DNA from: Saccharothrix sp. NRRL B-16348
GTDB taxonomy: Bacteria > Actinomycetota > Actinomycetes > Mycobacteriales > Pseudonocardiaceae
DNA length: 5,887 bases
Direction of reading: 5' to 3'
NCBI RefSeq assembly: GCF_001280085.1
Contig: NZ_LGED01000039.1
Location: 1-5,887 of the forward strand
A program made the translations under genes and the position numbers. Positions within the stretch are counted from its first letter, which is position 1, and every line of letters begins with the position of its first letter. The notes under the pieces were generated by a model that made no database searches, was not told the origin of the DNA, and was given only the letters and a program-made list of their open reading frames with translations. This document shows positions 1 to 5,445 of this stretch, one piece after another.

Positions 1-624
1 GGCCGGACCATCGGTGTAGGTGTAGGTCGCGTCACGCTCGATCGCGCCACGCCCTTCCAGGTAGTCGTGCCGCAGCAACAACTCCGGCCCCTCACCCGGC
101 CCCGGCTTGGGCCCCAGCGCGTTGAGCAACGGGTGGAACTCCGCGATGTACACGAACCCACCCGGCTTGAGCAGCTCGACCACCGTCACCGCCCACCGCG
201 GCAGATCCGGCAGATAGCACAACGCACCCTTGCCGGTGTAGACGACGTCGAACCGTCCTGCACCGAGGTGTGCCACAGCGTCGTGGACGTCGGCCTCCAC
301 GTACTCGATCTTCGACACTTCCTCGGCGGCGATACGCCGCGCTTCGACGACGGCCGCCGCCGAGAAGTCCAACCCGGTGACACGAGCTCCCTGCCGCGCG
401 AAAGCGATCGTCTCGGCCCCGACGTGGCACTGCAGATGCGCCAACTCCCGACCTGCGAGCTCTCCGAGATCAGCCCACTCGAACGGGGCGAACCAACTCC
501 GCGGATCGCGCCTGCCCACCGCGTAGAACTCACTCGCCACGTGCACCGGCGTCCGTGCGTCCCAGTTCGCCCGGTTCGCCCGAACCATCTCCCCGACCTC
601 GACACCGAAGCTCATACCCGACAT
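1..624 (-). CDS. Class I SAM-dependent methyltransferase (3' end outside window)
   Basis: The 208 visible codons encode the N-terminal and central parts of a Rossmann-fold methyltransferase that would transfer a methyl group from S-adenosylmethionine to an unidentified small-molecule substrate in the cytoplasm. Motif I reads LAHLQCHVGAETIAFA at about residues 61-76. It is followed by GARVTGLDFS with the probable SAM-ribose-binding Asp86, then a YVEADVHD segment and the FDVVYTGKGALCYLPDL strand-loop typical of the family. LKPGGFVYIAEFHPLL follows. The LQCH variant of motif I is common in actinobacterial methyltransferases of about 270 aa, so roughly a quarter of the protein is missing off the left edge. 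An in-frame TAG lies directly upstream of the ATG at 624. A second in-frame ATG at 615 is equally possible, and neither has a clear Shine-Dalgarno sequence. The gene is divergent from the secreted-protein gene at 798. No signal peptide or membrane segment is visible. Confidence 0.87.
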   Translation of the reverse strand, partial: MSGMSFGVEVGEMVRANRANWDARTPVHVASEFYAVGRRDPRSWFAPFEWADLGELAGRELAHLQCHVGAETIAFARQGARVTGLDFSAAAVVEARRIAAEEVSKIEYVEADVHDAVAHLGAGRFDVVYTGKGALCYLPDLPRWAVTVVELLKPGGFVYIAEFHPLLNALGPKPGPGEGPELLLRHDYLEGRGAIERDATYTYTDGPA

Positions 625-797
625 CTACCAGCACGCCCGTCACACGGACCCAGCCGCCACGCACCAGTCACCCACATGGGCTACCCGGTTCGCCCTATTC
701 CTTCCTATTCGGAAAGACAGAATCCTGTTCCCACCACAACGGCCGCAGGATGCTCGTGATCACCACTCCGGTATCGAATCTAGAAAGGGTGATCACC
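625..797. promoter_or_regulatory. Divergent intergenic region with two GTGATCACCA direct repeats
   Basis: This 173-nt gap separates the leftward methyltransferase from the rightward secreted-protein gene and must hold both promoters. Two identical decamers, GTGATCACCA, lie at 756-765 and 789-798, 33 nt apart start to start (about three helical turns). Each contains the palindrome GTGATCAC. The downstream copy lies between the AGAAAGG ribosome binding site (782-788) and the ATG, so a protein bound there could block both transcription and translation. A short direct repeat CCTATTC lies near 692-710. I could not assign convincing -35/-10 boxes on either strand. An operator role is inference from position and repetition only. 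Confidence 0.4.
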
Positions 798-1166
798 ATG
801 ACCGCGATCCGTACCAAACTACGTCACACACTCGTCCTCATAGCCACCACCGTTTCCGCCCTCACCACCACGTCCTCGACCGGCGTCCACAGCGCGCCCC
901 TGCCAATCGGCTGCGGCTTCGAGCACGTCAACCCCGACCACCACAACGGCGCGACATCCCTCTACACCTACTGCGCCGACACGTTCATCCTCATCCGAGT
1001 CGACACCACCCTCGACAGCTACCACACCTGCGTCGGCCCCCGAGGCACCTTGAGGTTCTTCCCCAGCAACGAGGTCAAGTACGCCTACCACGTCCCGATC
1101 CAACCGAGACTGATCACCGCGTCCGACGGCCTCCAGATCTGCTCCGCCACCCAACCGCCGGTCTGA
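798..1166 (+). CDS. Small secreted four-cysteine protein, DUF6355-like
   Basis: This 122-aa protein has a typical Sec signal peptide: a basic start (MTAIRTKLRH), a hydrophobic stretch (TLVLIATTVSALT) and a probable cleavage near residues 30-34 (GVHSA-PLP). The mature part of about 90 residues has four cysteines (GCGFEH, YTYCAD, YHTCVGPRG, LQICSA), enough for two disulfides, and ends shortly after the last one. The pattern CGF...Y..C....I.I.VD....Y..CVGPG..., with a late cysteine, resembles the small actinobacterial exported proteins grouped as DUF6355, whose biochemical role is not established. The family match is from memory of its sequence pattern, not from a search. The start at 798 is chosen because AGAAAGG lies 9 nt upstream and the signal peptide begins exactly there; the open frame extends upstream to 555 without protein-like features. 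A strong hairpin follows the stop by 10 nt. Confidence 0.75.
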   Translation: MTAIRTKLRHTLVLIATTVSALTTTSSTGVHSAPLPIGCGFEHVNPDHHNGATSLYTYCADTFILIRVDTTLDSYHTCVGPRGTLRFFPSNEVKYAYHVPIQPRLITASDGLQICSATQPPV

Positions 1167-1176
1167 CGTCCCGAAG

Positions 1177-1224
1177 TGCCAGGACGGTGTCCCCTCCCTG
1201 CCGGGGTTCGACACCGTCCTGGCA
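1177..1224. terminator. Perfect 15-bp hairpin, probable bidirectional terminator
   Basis: TGCCAGGACGGTGTC at 1177-1191 is perfectly complementary to GACACCGTCCTGGCA at 1210-1224, with an 18-nt loop that can pair further through its C-run and G-run. It starts 10 nt after the stop of the rightward secreted-protein gene and ends 2 nt before the stop of the leftward DUF397-like remnant. It therefore sits exactly between convergent units and could serve both. No U-tract follows, as is usual for hairpin terminators in high-GC actinobacteria. Confidence 0.7.
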
Positions 1225-1226
1225 GA

Positions 1227-1445
1227 TCAATCAACCCCGTCCCGTAACACCGGACGATTCAGCGCCCCAAAGAAGTCTCCGTGATAGCGCGACGAGACGC
1301 GGAGCGTGTCCGTCGGCCAGGTCAGCACCCGCCCCTGTGGCTTCTTGCTGTCACGGAGCGCGAAGCGTCCGCCCTCGAGTGCCATCTCAACACAGTTGAC
1401 CCCGCACGCCGCCGTAGGTCGACATTTCCAAGCTCGTCGACCAGG
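1227..1445 (-). pseudogene. DUF397-domain small protein remnant, frame-disrupted
   Basis: Read leftward, codons from 1397 down to the TGA at 1227-1229 give NCVEMALEGGRFALRDSKK, then PQGRVLTWPTDTLR. This is the hallmark of DUF397 proteins (N-C-V-E-V-A ... V-A-V-R-D-S-K-x-P-x-G-P-x-L-x-F). These are small actinobacterial proteins usually encoded beside XRE-type regulators. The expected upstream W-K-x-S-x-Y-S-G-G stretch is split: the Trp-Lys (TGG at 1428-1430) is in the NCVE frame, but the next codons read naturally (MSTYGGVRG) only in another frame, returning to the first frame before NCVE. No ATG, GTG or TTG start is present in the NCVE frame between the upstream TGA and the ATG at 1383-1385. 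That ATG would leave only 52 residues without the N-terminal half of the domain. Beyond the core, the C-terminal tail is unlike the family. I read it as a decayed gene. The left boundary is the stop codon; the right boundary is approximate. Confidence 0.62.
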
Positions 1446-1549
1446 TTGCTGCCTCTCGTCGAAACGATCGACGTCGGCAACATCGAAGCCTCACCGCGAT
1501 TTCCACGTGGAATTCTGACACTGCGGTAGATCGATCCGCAGAGGCACCG
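1446..1549. other. Spacer downstream of the PPC gene with a small hairpin and a 12-bp palindrome
   Basis: This stretch lies between the DUF397 remnant and the stop of the PPC-domain gene. CTGCGG (1521-1526) pairs with CCGCAG (1536-1541) around a 9-nt loop, about 8 nt beyond the PPC-gene stop on the minus strand; it could be a weak terminator. TTCCACGTGGAA at 1501-1512 is a perfect palindrome with no obvious role. I see no convincing gene here; the leftover N-terminus of the DUF397-like gene may extend into it. Confidence 0.3.
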
Positions 1550-2008
1550 TTAGCCGAAGTGAAGCTGCGGGACGTCGTAGAGATCGGGATTGCGACGGCG
1601 GGTGAGTTCTGGACGTACGACCTCGATGACCAGCATTTCGGTGAGGAACTGGACTTGTGCGTTGAGGAGATGGCTGGTGTAGCCGGTGGCGCTGTGTTCC
1701 TTGAGGCCGACAGAGACATGGATGTGGGGGTGGACCCGATCGTGGGTGTGGTCGTAGGCGAGGGTGCCGCCGCCGAAGGCTTCGACGTTGGCGAGGTGAA
1801 CCTTGGACCAGACCGGGGCCAGTGGATCCTGCAGTTTCTCGCAGGTGCCGACGATCTCCACTTCGCTGAAGCCGGCGATGAAGCTGGGGATGTAGGCGTG
1901 CCGGACCTGGTGGTGGTCGCAGAATTCGGCGAGGGCGGTGAAGAAGTCGTCACCGTGGTCGAAGGCGACCCCGAAGCTGCGCCCGAGGGTGAGTTCATGG
2001 CTGCGCAC
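1550..2008 (-). CDS. PPC/DUF296-domain protein, 152 aa
   Basis: This is a stand-alone bacterial PPC (plants and prokaryotes conserved, DUF296) domain protein. Members fold as a small alpha/beta domain, form trimers, and occur fused to AT-hooks in plants. The role of the bacterial stand-alone forms is not settled. Visible hallmarks are GRSFGVAFDHGDDFFTALAE at the N-terminus, IAGFSEVEIVG at about 44-54, NVEAFGGGTLAYD at about 74-86, the His-rich strand HPHIHVSVGL at 93-102, a TSHLL segment (usual GHL) at 111-115, and TEMLVIEVV near 123-131. The clustered histidines resemble a metal or ligand site. The GTG at 2008 is chosen because AAGGAA lies 6 nt upstream (2015-2020) and because the family homology starts here. 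It overlaps the 3' end of the asparaginase gene by 14 nt, so translational coupling is likely and a role linked to asparagine or nitrogen metabolism is a fair but unproven inference. No signal peptide or membrane segment is seen. Confidence 0.87.
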   Translation of the reverse strand: MRSHELTLGRSFGVAFDHGDDFFTALAEFCDHHQVRHAYIPSFIAGFSEVEIVGTCEKLQDPLAPVWSKVHLANVEAFGGGTLAYDHTHDRVHPHIHVSVGLKEHSATGYTSHLLNAQVQFLTEMLVIEVVRPELTRRRNPDLYDVPQLHFG

Positions 2009-3080
2009 GGTGGGTTCCTTGTCCGGTCGCGGTCGTGGGGTAGGGCCAGTCGTCGGGTGTGCCGTGGCCGCCGGCCGCGGCGAACGCCGCCGCGATGGTC
2101 TTCGAGTCGGCGTCGGCAGCGAGTAGACCGTGCAGGAGGATGCGCGCTTTGAGTGGGTCGAGGAAGCCCGCGCGGACAAGCCCTCGGGACAGCAGGTCGC
2201 GTTCGGAGCCGGGAAACGCGTAGGTGGCCACGAGCACGGGTCCGGCGCCGGTGCGGGAGCAGAGGACGACGGGGATGCGGTCGGCGATCTGTTCGAGCGG
2301 TGGTACCCACGTGGCGGGGACGTGTCCGACGCCGAACGCCGCCACGACGAGACCGTCGAGCCGGTGGGCCACGGTCTGCAGCAGGGTCCCGTCGTCACCG
2401 AGAGTTGCCGTGACGACTCCCACCCGCACATCGGCACGACTGTGGATGTCGGGCAGAACTGCACGGTCGGCGGGTCTGTTGACGATCTGCGGGCGGCCTT
2501 CGACGAGGTACCCGAGTGGCCCGCCATCAGGGGATCGGAAAGTGGAGGTGCTGGTGGTGTGCGTTTTGCGGACCCTGCGGGCGGCGTGAATCCCGTCGGC
2601 GAACACCACCAGGCAACCGAGACCGCGGGCAGTCGGGTCGGCGGCGGTCAGGATGGCGGCGAGCAGGTTGCCGGGGCCGTCGGCGCCGGCCAGGGTGGGG
2701 TTGCGCATGGCGCCGGTCACCACGACCGGCTGAGGGACCGCGTGCCGCACGTCGAGGTAGTAGGAGGTCTCCTCGATGGTGTCGGTGCCCTGCGTGACCA
2801 CGATCCCGTCGAACCCCGCGGCGCATCGGTCACGGACCTCGTCGGCCAAGGCCGACAGGTCATCGAAGGTCAACGACGCACCTGGCACACGACGGAAGTC
2901 CACCACCTCGACGTCGACACCGATCTCCGCCAAGCCCGGTACCGCGGCGACCAACTGTTCGGCGGACAGCGCCGGCACGACACCGCCACCCGGGGTCGCT
3001 GTCATCGCGATCGTTCCGCCCAGGCCGACGACTGCGACGCGACGAACGGGCGCCATCACGGCTTCAGACGACACGGGCAT
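1995..3080 (-). CDS. L-asparaginase (asparaginase/glutaminase family)
   Basis: This protein of up to 361 aa would hydrolyse L-asparagine to L-aspartate and ammonia. Both catalytic triads of the family are present. The first threonine is in GLGGTIAMT (Thr23). The second site is in VVTQGTDTIEET (Thr99-Asp100), followed by VTGAMRNP at 121-128 and DGPGNLLAA at 134-142. The conserved lysine is Lys172 in RKTHTTSTSTFRSP, and GGPLGY follows at 186-191. The absence of a signal peptide suggests a cytoplasmic enzyme. Most homologues are about 320-340 aa; here extra residues lie at both ends. GGAGAGG touches the ATG at 3080, so the in-frame GTG at 3074, about 9 nt from GGAG, may be the true start. It is the first gene of a leftward pair; its stop lies inside the start of the PPC-domain gene. 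On the minus strand TAGAGT near 3112-3117 is a possible -10 box, but no matching -35 was found. Preference for asparagine over glutamine cannot be judged here. Confidence 0.94.
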   Translation of the reverse strand: MPVSSEAVMAPVRRVAVVGLGGTIAMTATPGGGVVPALSAEQLVAAVPGLAEIGVDVEVVDFRRVPGASLTFDDLSALADEVRDRCAAGFDGIVVTQGTDTIEETSYYLDVRHAVPQPVVVTGAMRNPTLAGADGPGNLLAAILTAADPTARGLGCLVVFADGIHAARRVRKTHTTSTSTFRSPDGGPLGYLVEGRPQIVNRPADRAVLPDIHSRADVRVGVVTATLGDDGTLLQTVAHRLDGLVVAAFGVGHVPATWVPPLEQIADRIPVVLCSRTGAGPVLVATYAFPGSERDLLSRGLVRAGFLDPLKARILLHGLLAADADSKTIAAAFAAAGGHGTPDDWPYPTTATGQGTHRAQP

Positions 3081-3176
3081 CCTCTCCAGGACTGGGCCAG
3101 GTGGTCAGCGAACTCTAGTCCGCAGGATGCGCGGTCCTCCCGACGAGCCGGCAGGCCCGGTCAAACCCTTCCAGCG

Positions 3177-3317
3177 GTCCAGGCGTGCACCGTCGAAGAA
3201 GTCGGTGCCCTGGGGCGGTTCGGTGATCGCCTCCATGTGGCGGCGGGCCGCATCGAGCCCTTGGAGACTGGCTCGGGTGTCGCCCATCGCGGCATGGGCT
3301 CGCGCCGGGAGTGCACG
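3177..3317 (-). pseudogene. Truncated copy of the XRE regulator's C-terminal region
   Basis: This fragment matches 4519-4658 of the intact XRE-regulator gene with no gaps; I count 132 of 140 identical bases by eye. It corresponds to about residues 263-309 of that regulator and still reads RAHAAMGDTRASLQGLDAAR and TDFFDGARLD in frame on the minus strand. It lacks the DNA-binding domain, a start codon and the rest of the C-terminus: homology stops abruptly after GARLD on the left. On the right it is joined directly to a copy of the radical SAM gene's 5' flank. It cannot encode a working regulator. Its reading frame remains open, which suggests the duplication or deletion is fairly recent. Confidence 0.88.
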
Positions 3318-3482
3318 CCCAGGGTGATTCCGACCGTCGAGGGAGGCAGGTGCGGTCATGCGGCCACTGGCTGGATGTGAGCGCATCGACAGGTCGGGTC
3401 TTCGGCTGCCCAGCACGGCGGAGCGCGTGCGTTTATGGCCGGAGCTGCTGGAGGTGGTCGATACCCATGTCGAGGTTGAGCC
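3318..3482 (+). pseudogene. Truncated 5' end of a radical SAM gene
   Basis: From the ATG at 3358 the first 36 codons mirror the intact radical SAM gene at 5582: MRPLAGCERIDRSGLRL against MRPLARAERIRRSGLRL, then STAERVR and PELLEVV in both. The upstream flank AGGGTGATTC and the GGCAGGTGC leader are also shared. Just after ELLEVV, at about 3465, two single-base losses shift the frame, and similarity ends near 3482. This is before the cysteine motif, so no iron-sulfur cluster could be bound. The frame starting at 3358 stays open to 3657 (99 codons), with GGGAGG upstream, so a short peptide could still be made, but its second half shows no resemblance to any family I know. Confidence 0.85.
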
Positions 3483-3653
3483 CGCCGGTCAACACCACCT
3501 CTTCCCCGCGCGAACGGAGGTGGTCCGGAGAACTCCGGGCAGTTCTCGCAGGTCTACGCGTTCTCTCCGCGCGACGGGGGATGGTCTCTCGAAATTCATG
3601 TTCGGCGTGGCGGCGTCCTCGTCTACCGCGCCGCGGTCAGCTTGGGTCTGGAT
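3483..3653. other. Unassigned segment between the decayed copy and the NUDIX gene
   Basis: About 170 nt follow the end of detectable similarity to the radical SAM gene. I find no match elsewhere in the window. One plus-strand frame gives a plausible stretch, GQFSQVYAFSPRDGGWSLEI followed by HVRRGGVLVYRAAVSLGLDL, without a start codon. It might be a gene remnant, perhaps the far end of the same deleted copy, but I do not recognise it. CCGGAG and CTCCGG (3525-3538) form a small inverted repeat. No strong terminator for the leftward NUDIX gene is seen. Confidence 0.3.
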
Positions 3654-4202
3654 TTAGTGGTGTGGCCCTGTGGTGGTGAGGTACACGGCAAGTGCGGTCA
3701 GTGAGGGGCCGTCGGTGATCTGTCCGGTGGCGATGAGCCTGGGCAGGTCGGACACCGGGGTCCATTCCACTCGGCTCACTTCGGCGGCCTCGTGTGGGCC
3801 TATCAGGGTTGCGGCTCGGGCCAGGTAGACGTGGTACTGCTGGCTGCTGATACCGGTCATGGGGCTGTAGGTGATTAGGGGTGTGATGTCGTGGGGTTCG
3901 TAGCCGGTTTCTTCGCGGACCTCGCGGACGACGGCTTCGGCGGGGTCCTCGCCCTGTTCGGACCATCCGGCGGGGATTTCCCAGCCCCAGGTGTCGGTGG
4001 TGAAGCGGTGTCGCCACAGGAGCAGAACGTGTTCCCGGTCGGTGACGACGGCACCGGTGGAGGCGCGGGGGAAGCGTAGGACGTGGTGTTCGAAGCGTGG
4101 TCCGCCCGGAATGTCGACGTCGTCGAGGTCGACGTTGACCCACTCGGAGGCGTAGACCCTGCGGGTGCCCCGGACTGTCCACCGTGTCGGATCGTCAGTC
4201 AC
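3654..4202 (-). CDS. NUDIX hydrolase, 182 aa
   Basis: This is a complete NUDIX-fold pyrophosphohydrolase that would cleave a nucleoside diphosphate linked to another moiety, using Mg2+ held by the Nudix box. The box fits GX5EX7REUXEEXGU exactly: Gly of GWSEQG, Glu of EDPAEA, then REVREETGY, at about residues 79-101. It is preceded by WGWEIPAG, a feature frequent in the ADP-ribose pyrophosphatase-like branch. A conserved strand GAVVTDREHVLLLWRHRF precedes it. ADP-ribose or a sugar nucleotide is therefore a plausible substrate, but it cannot be fixed from sequence. The GTG at 4202 is chosen because AAGGAGGT lies 5 nt upstream and the frame begins naturally there. The start overlaps the regulator's stop by 8 nt, so the two genes form one leftward unit. 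The stop TAA is at 3654-3656. Confidence 0.93.
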   Translation of the reverse strand: MTDDPTRWTVRGTRRVYASEWVNVDLDDVDIPGGPRFEHHVLRFPRASTGAVVTDREHVLLLWRHRFTTDTWGWEIPAGWSEQGEDPAEAVVREVREETGYEPHDITPLITYSPMTGISSQQYHVYLARAATLIGPHEAAEVSRVEWTPVSDLPRLIATGQITDGPSLTALAVYLTTTGPHH

Positions 4203-5445
4203 GCGTGACCTCCTTCAGCCTGGCGTCCAGGCTTCGTGTGCCGGCCAGGCCGACTGAGCGAACCATCAGGTCCCGGATGGCGTGTGCCCGGGTCAGAATC
4301 GGTTCGACCATCGCGTTATCCGCCGAGTCCAAGGCGGTGATGGCCAACCGCGCCGCCTCCACCGGCTCGTCGTCGTGGAGATGACACTCGGCCAGGTCCA
4401 GGCCGAGCAGTGCCCGTCCTTTGACATCGTCGTCGGCACGCCGATCGAGCGCGGCGCGCAGCAACGACGTGGCGGGCTGGGTCTGACGCAGCAGGAGGTA
4501 GGTGCTGCCCGCGATGCCGTCCAGGCGTGCACCGTCGAAGAAGTCGGTGCCCTGGGGTGGGTCGGTGATCGCCTCCACGTGGCGGCGGGCCGCGTCGAGC
4601 GCTTGGAGACTGGCTCGGGTGTCGCCCATCGCGGCATGGGCTCGTGCAAGGAGTGCACTCACCCAGGCACGGCGTCGTGGGCTCGACGACGCGCTTTCCA
4701 GGTCGGCGCGAGCCAGCAGTTCGGCCGCCGAGCGGTAGTCCCCGCTGTAGAACGGGCCGAGCGAACGGACTGCGAAGACCCAGGCGGCGAGGTCGGGCGC
4801 CTCGGCCTCCAGGGCGGCCAACTCGGCCACGTCGAAGTACCCGACAGCTTCGTCCTGACGGTTGAGGTCCAGGCACAGGTTCCCGGCGATACCGGTCAGC
4901 AGACCCAACAACGACGCGACACGACGACGCACGCGTTGCGGCTGCGGGCGGGACAGCACGTCGTTGATCCGGGTGATCTGGCCGGACACGGACGGCCAGA
5001 GGGCGTTCGGCGGAATCGCGGGGTATCGCTGTGCGTACAGGGAGGCCGCTCGTTCCATGTGATCCAGTGCGGTGCCGGTGATATCGGATCGCGTCAGCGT
5101 GTCCGCGAGCACCCACGGGTTGACACCCGAGCCGTCCGACGGGCTCTCGACGGGCCCGATCGATCGTGTACCTCTGCGCCGTTTCTGCTGTTCCGTTTTG
5201 GCTTGTTCGCGGAGGGCGAGAAGTTGCCCGTTCGCGTCGAGCGCCTGGTCGACGGCCTTGACGACTTCAACCGACGGCAGGTTGTGCCCGGCGCGCTCCG
5301 CGAGTGAGACGTACTGGCGGGTGTAGCCGATTCGTCGAGCGAGTTGTGACTGACTGAGCCCTGCTTCTTCGCGTCGACGTTTGATTTCAAGGGCAAGTCG
5401 GATCGCGGCGGTGGTGTCGGAGTCTGTCGAGCGGTGGTCGGTCAT
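4195..5445 (-). CDS. XRE-family transcriptional regulator with helical-repeat C-terminus
   Basis: This 416-aa protein has an N-terminal XRE/Cro-C1 helix-turn-helix domain at about residues 14-78. The motif starts LSQSQLARRIGYTRQYVSLA, with the second helix continuing into AERAGHNLPS. A charged linker (EQQKRRRGTRS, about 86-96) follows. The rest, to residue 416, is alanine- and leucine-rich helical sequence of the TPR type, such as EAVGYFDVAELAALEAEAPD, DYRSAAELLARADLES and RAHAAMGDTRASLQALDAAR. Such regulators usually sense a ligand or peptide through the repeats and control adjacent genes. The ATG at 5445 follows GGAG by 5 nt. The frame stays open upstream to 5769, but that part is antisense to the radical SAM gene. 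The gene is coupled to NUDIX downstream and divergent from radical SAM, so it probably regulates both, and itself, through the dyad at 5477-5507. A broken copy of part of it lies at 3177-3317. Confidence 0.92.
   Translation of the reverse strand: MTDHRSTDSDTTAAIRLALEIKRRREEAGLSQSQLARRIGYTRQYVSLAERAGHNLPSVEVVKAVDQALDANGQLLALREQAKTEQQKRRRGTRSIGPVESPSDGSGVNPWVLADTLTRSDITGTALDHMERAASLYAQRYPAIPPNALWPSVSGQITRINDVLSRPQPQRVRRRVASLLGLLTGIAGNLCLDLNRQDEAVGYFDVAELAALEAEAPDLAAWVFAVRSLGPFYSGDYRSAAELLARADLESASSSPRRRAWVSALLARAHAAMGDTRASLQALDAARRHVEAITDPPQGTDFFDGARLDGIAGSTYLLLRQTQPATSLLRAALDRRADDDVKGRALLGLDLAECHLHDDEPVEAARLAITALDSADNAMVEPILTRAHAIRDLMVRSVGLAGTRSLDARLKEVTRD
4208..4215 (-). promoter_or_regulatory. 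Strong Shine-Dalgarno sequence for the NUDIX gene
   Basis: On the minus strand AAGGAGGT lies inside the last codons of the regulator gene, 5 nt before the GTG at 4202. It is a near-perfect anti-16S match, fixes the NUDIX start at GTG rather than a later ATG, and supports coupled translation with the regulator. Confidence 0.8.

Larger units (their letters stand above)
3177..3482. repeat. Deleted partial copy of the regulator / radical SAM locus
   Basis: Two blocks that lie about 880 nt apart in the intact locus (4519-4658 and 5542-5706) are adjacent here, in the same order and orientation. The join is at CCCAGG (3318-3323), a hexamer present at both parental ends (4662-4667 and 5542-5547), with a 2-nt length difference just before it. 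The first block is about 94% identical by hand count, the second about 82% over 3321-3460. Non-coding sequence upstream of the radical SAM start is included, so this is a DNA-level copy rather than protein similarity alone. Confidence 0.87.

Noticed and set aside
67..759. Plus-strand open frame of 230 codons
   Set aside because: It is antisense to the methyltransferase, whose SAM-binding motifs are clear; the translation is Arg/Pro-rich shadow.
555..797. Upstream extension of the secreted-protein frame
   Set aside because: It would overlap the methyltransferase start and place the signal peptide in the middle of the protein. The ATG at 798 has its own ribosome binding site.
1387..2310. Minus-strand open frame of 307 codons
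   Set aside because: It overlaps the asparaginase and PPC genes in another frame and is Arg/Ser/Pro-rich. Only its last few codons are of interest, as part of the DUF397 remnant.
2130..3380. Long plus-strand open frame of 416 codons
   Set aside because: It is antisense to the asparaginase, whose catalytic motifs are complete on the minus strand. Its translation is low-complexity and shows no family pattern; it is a GC-skewed shadow.
3105..3416. Minus-strand open frame of 103 codons as a genuine small gene
   Set aside because: Its middle is the truncated regulator copy, its N-terminal part is antisense to the radical SAM copy and its C-terminal part is unrelated sequence; it is a product of the deletion junction.
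4282..5307. Plus-strand open frame of 341 codons
   Set aside because: It lies antisense inside the XRE-regulator gene and has no recognisable domain or ribosome binding site.
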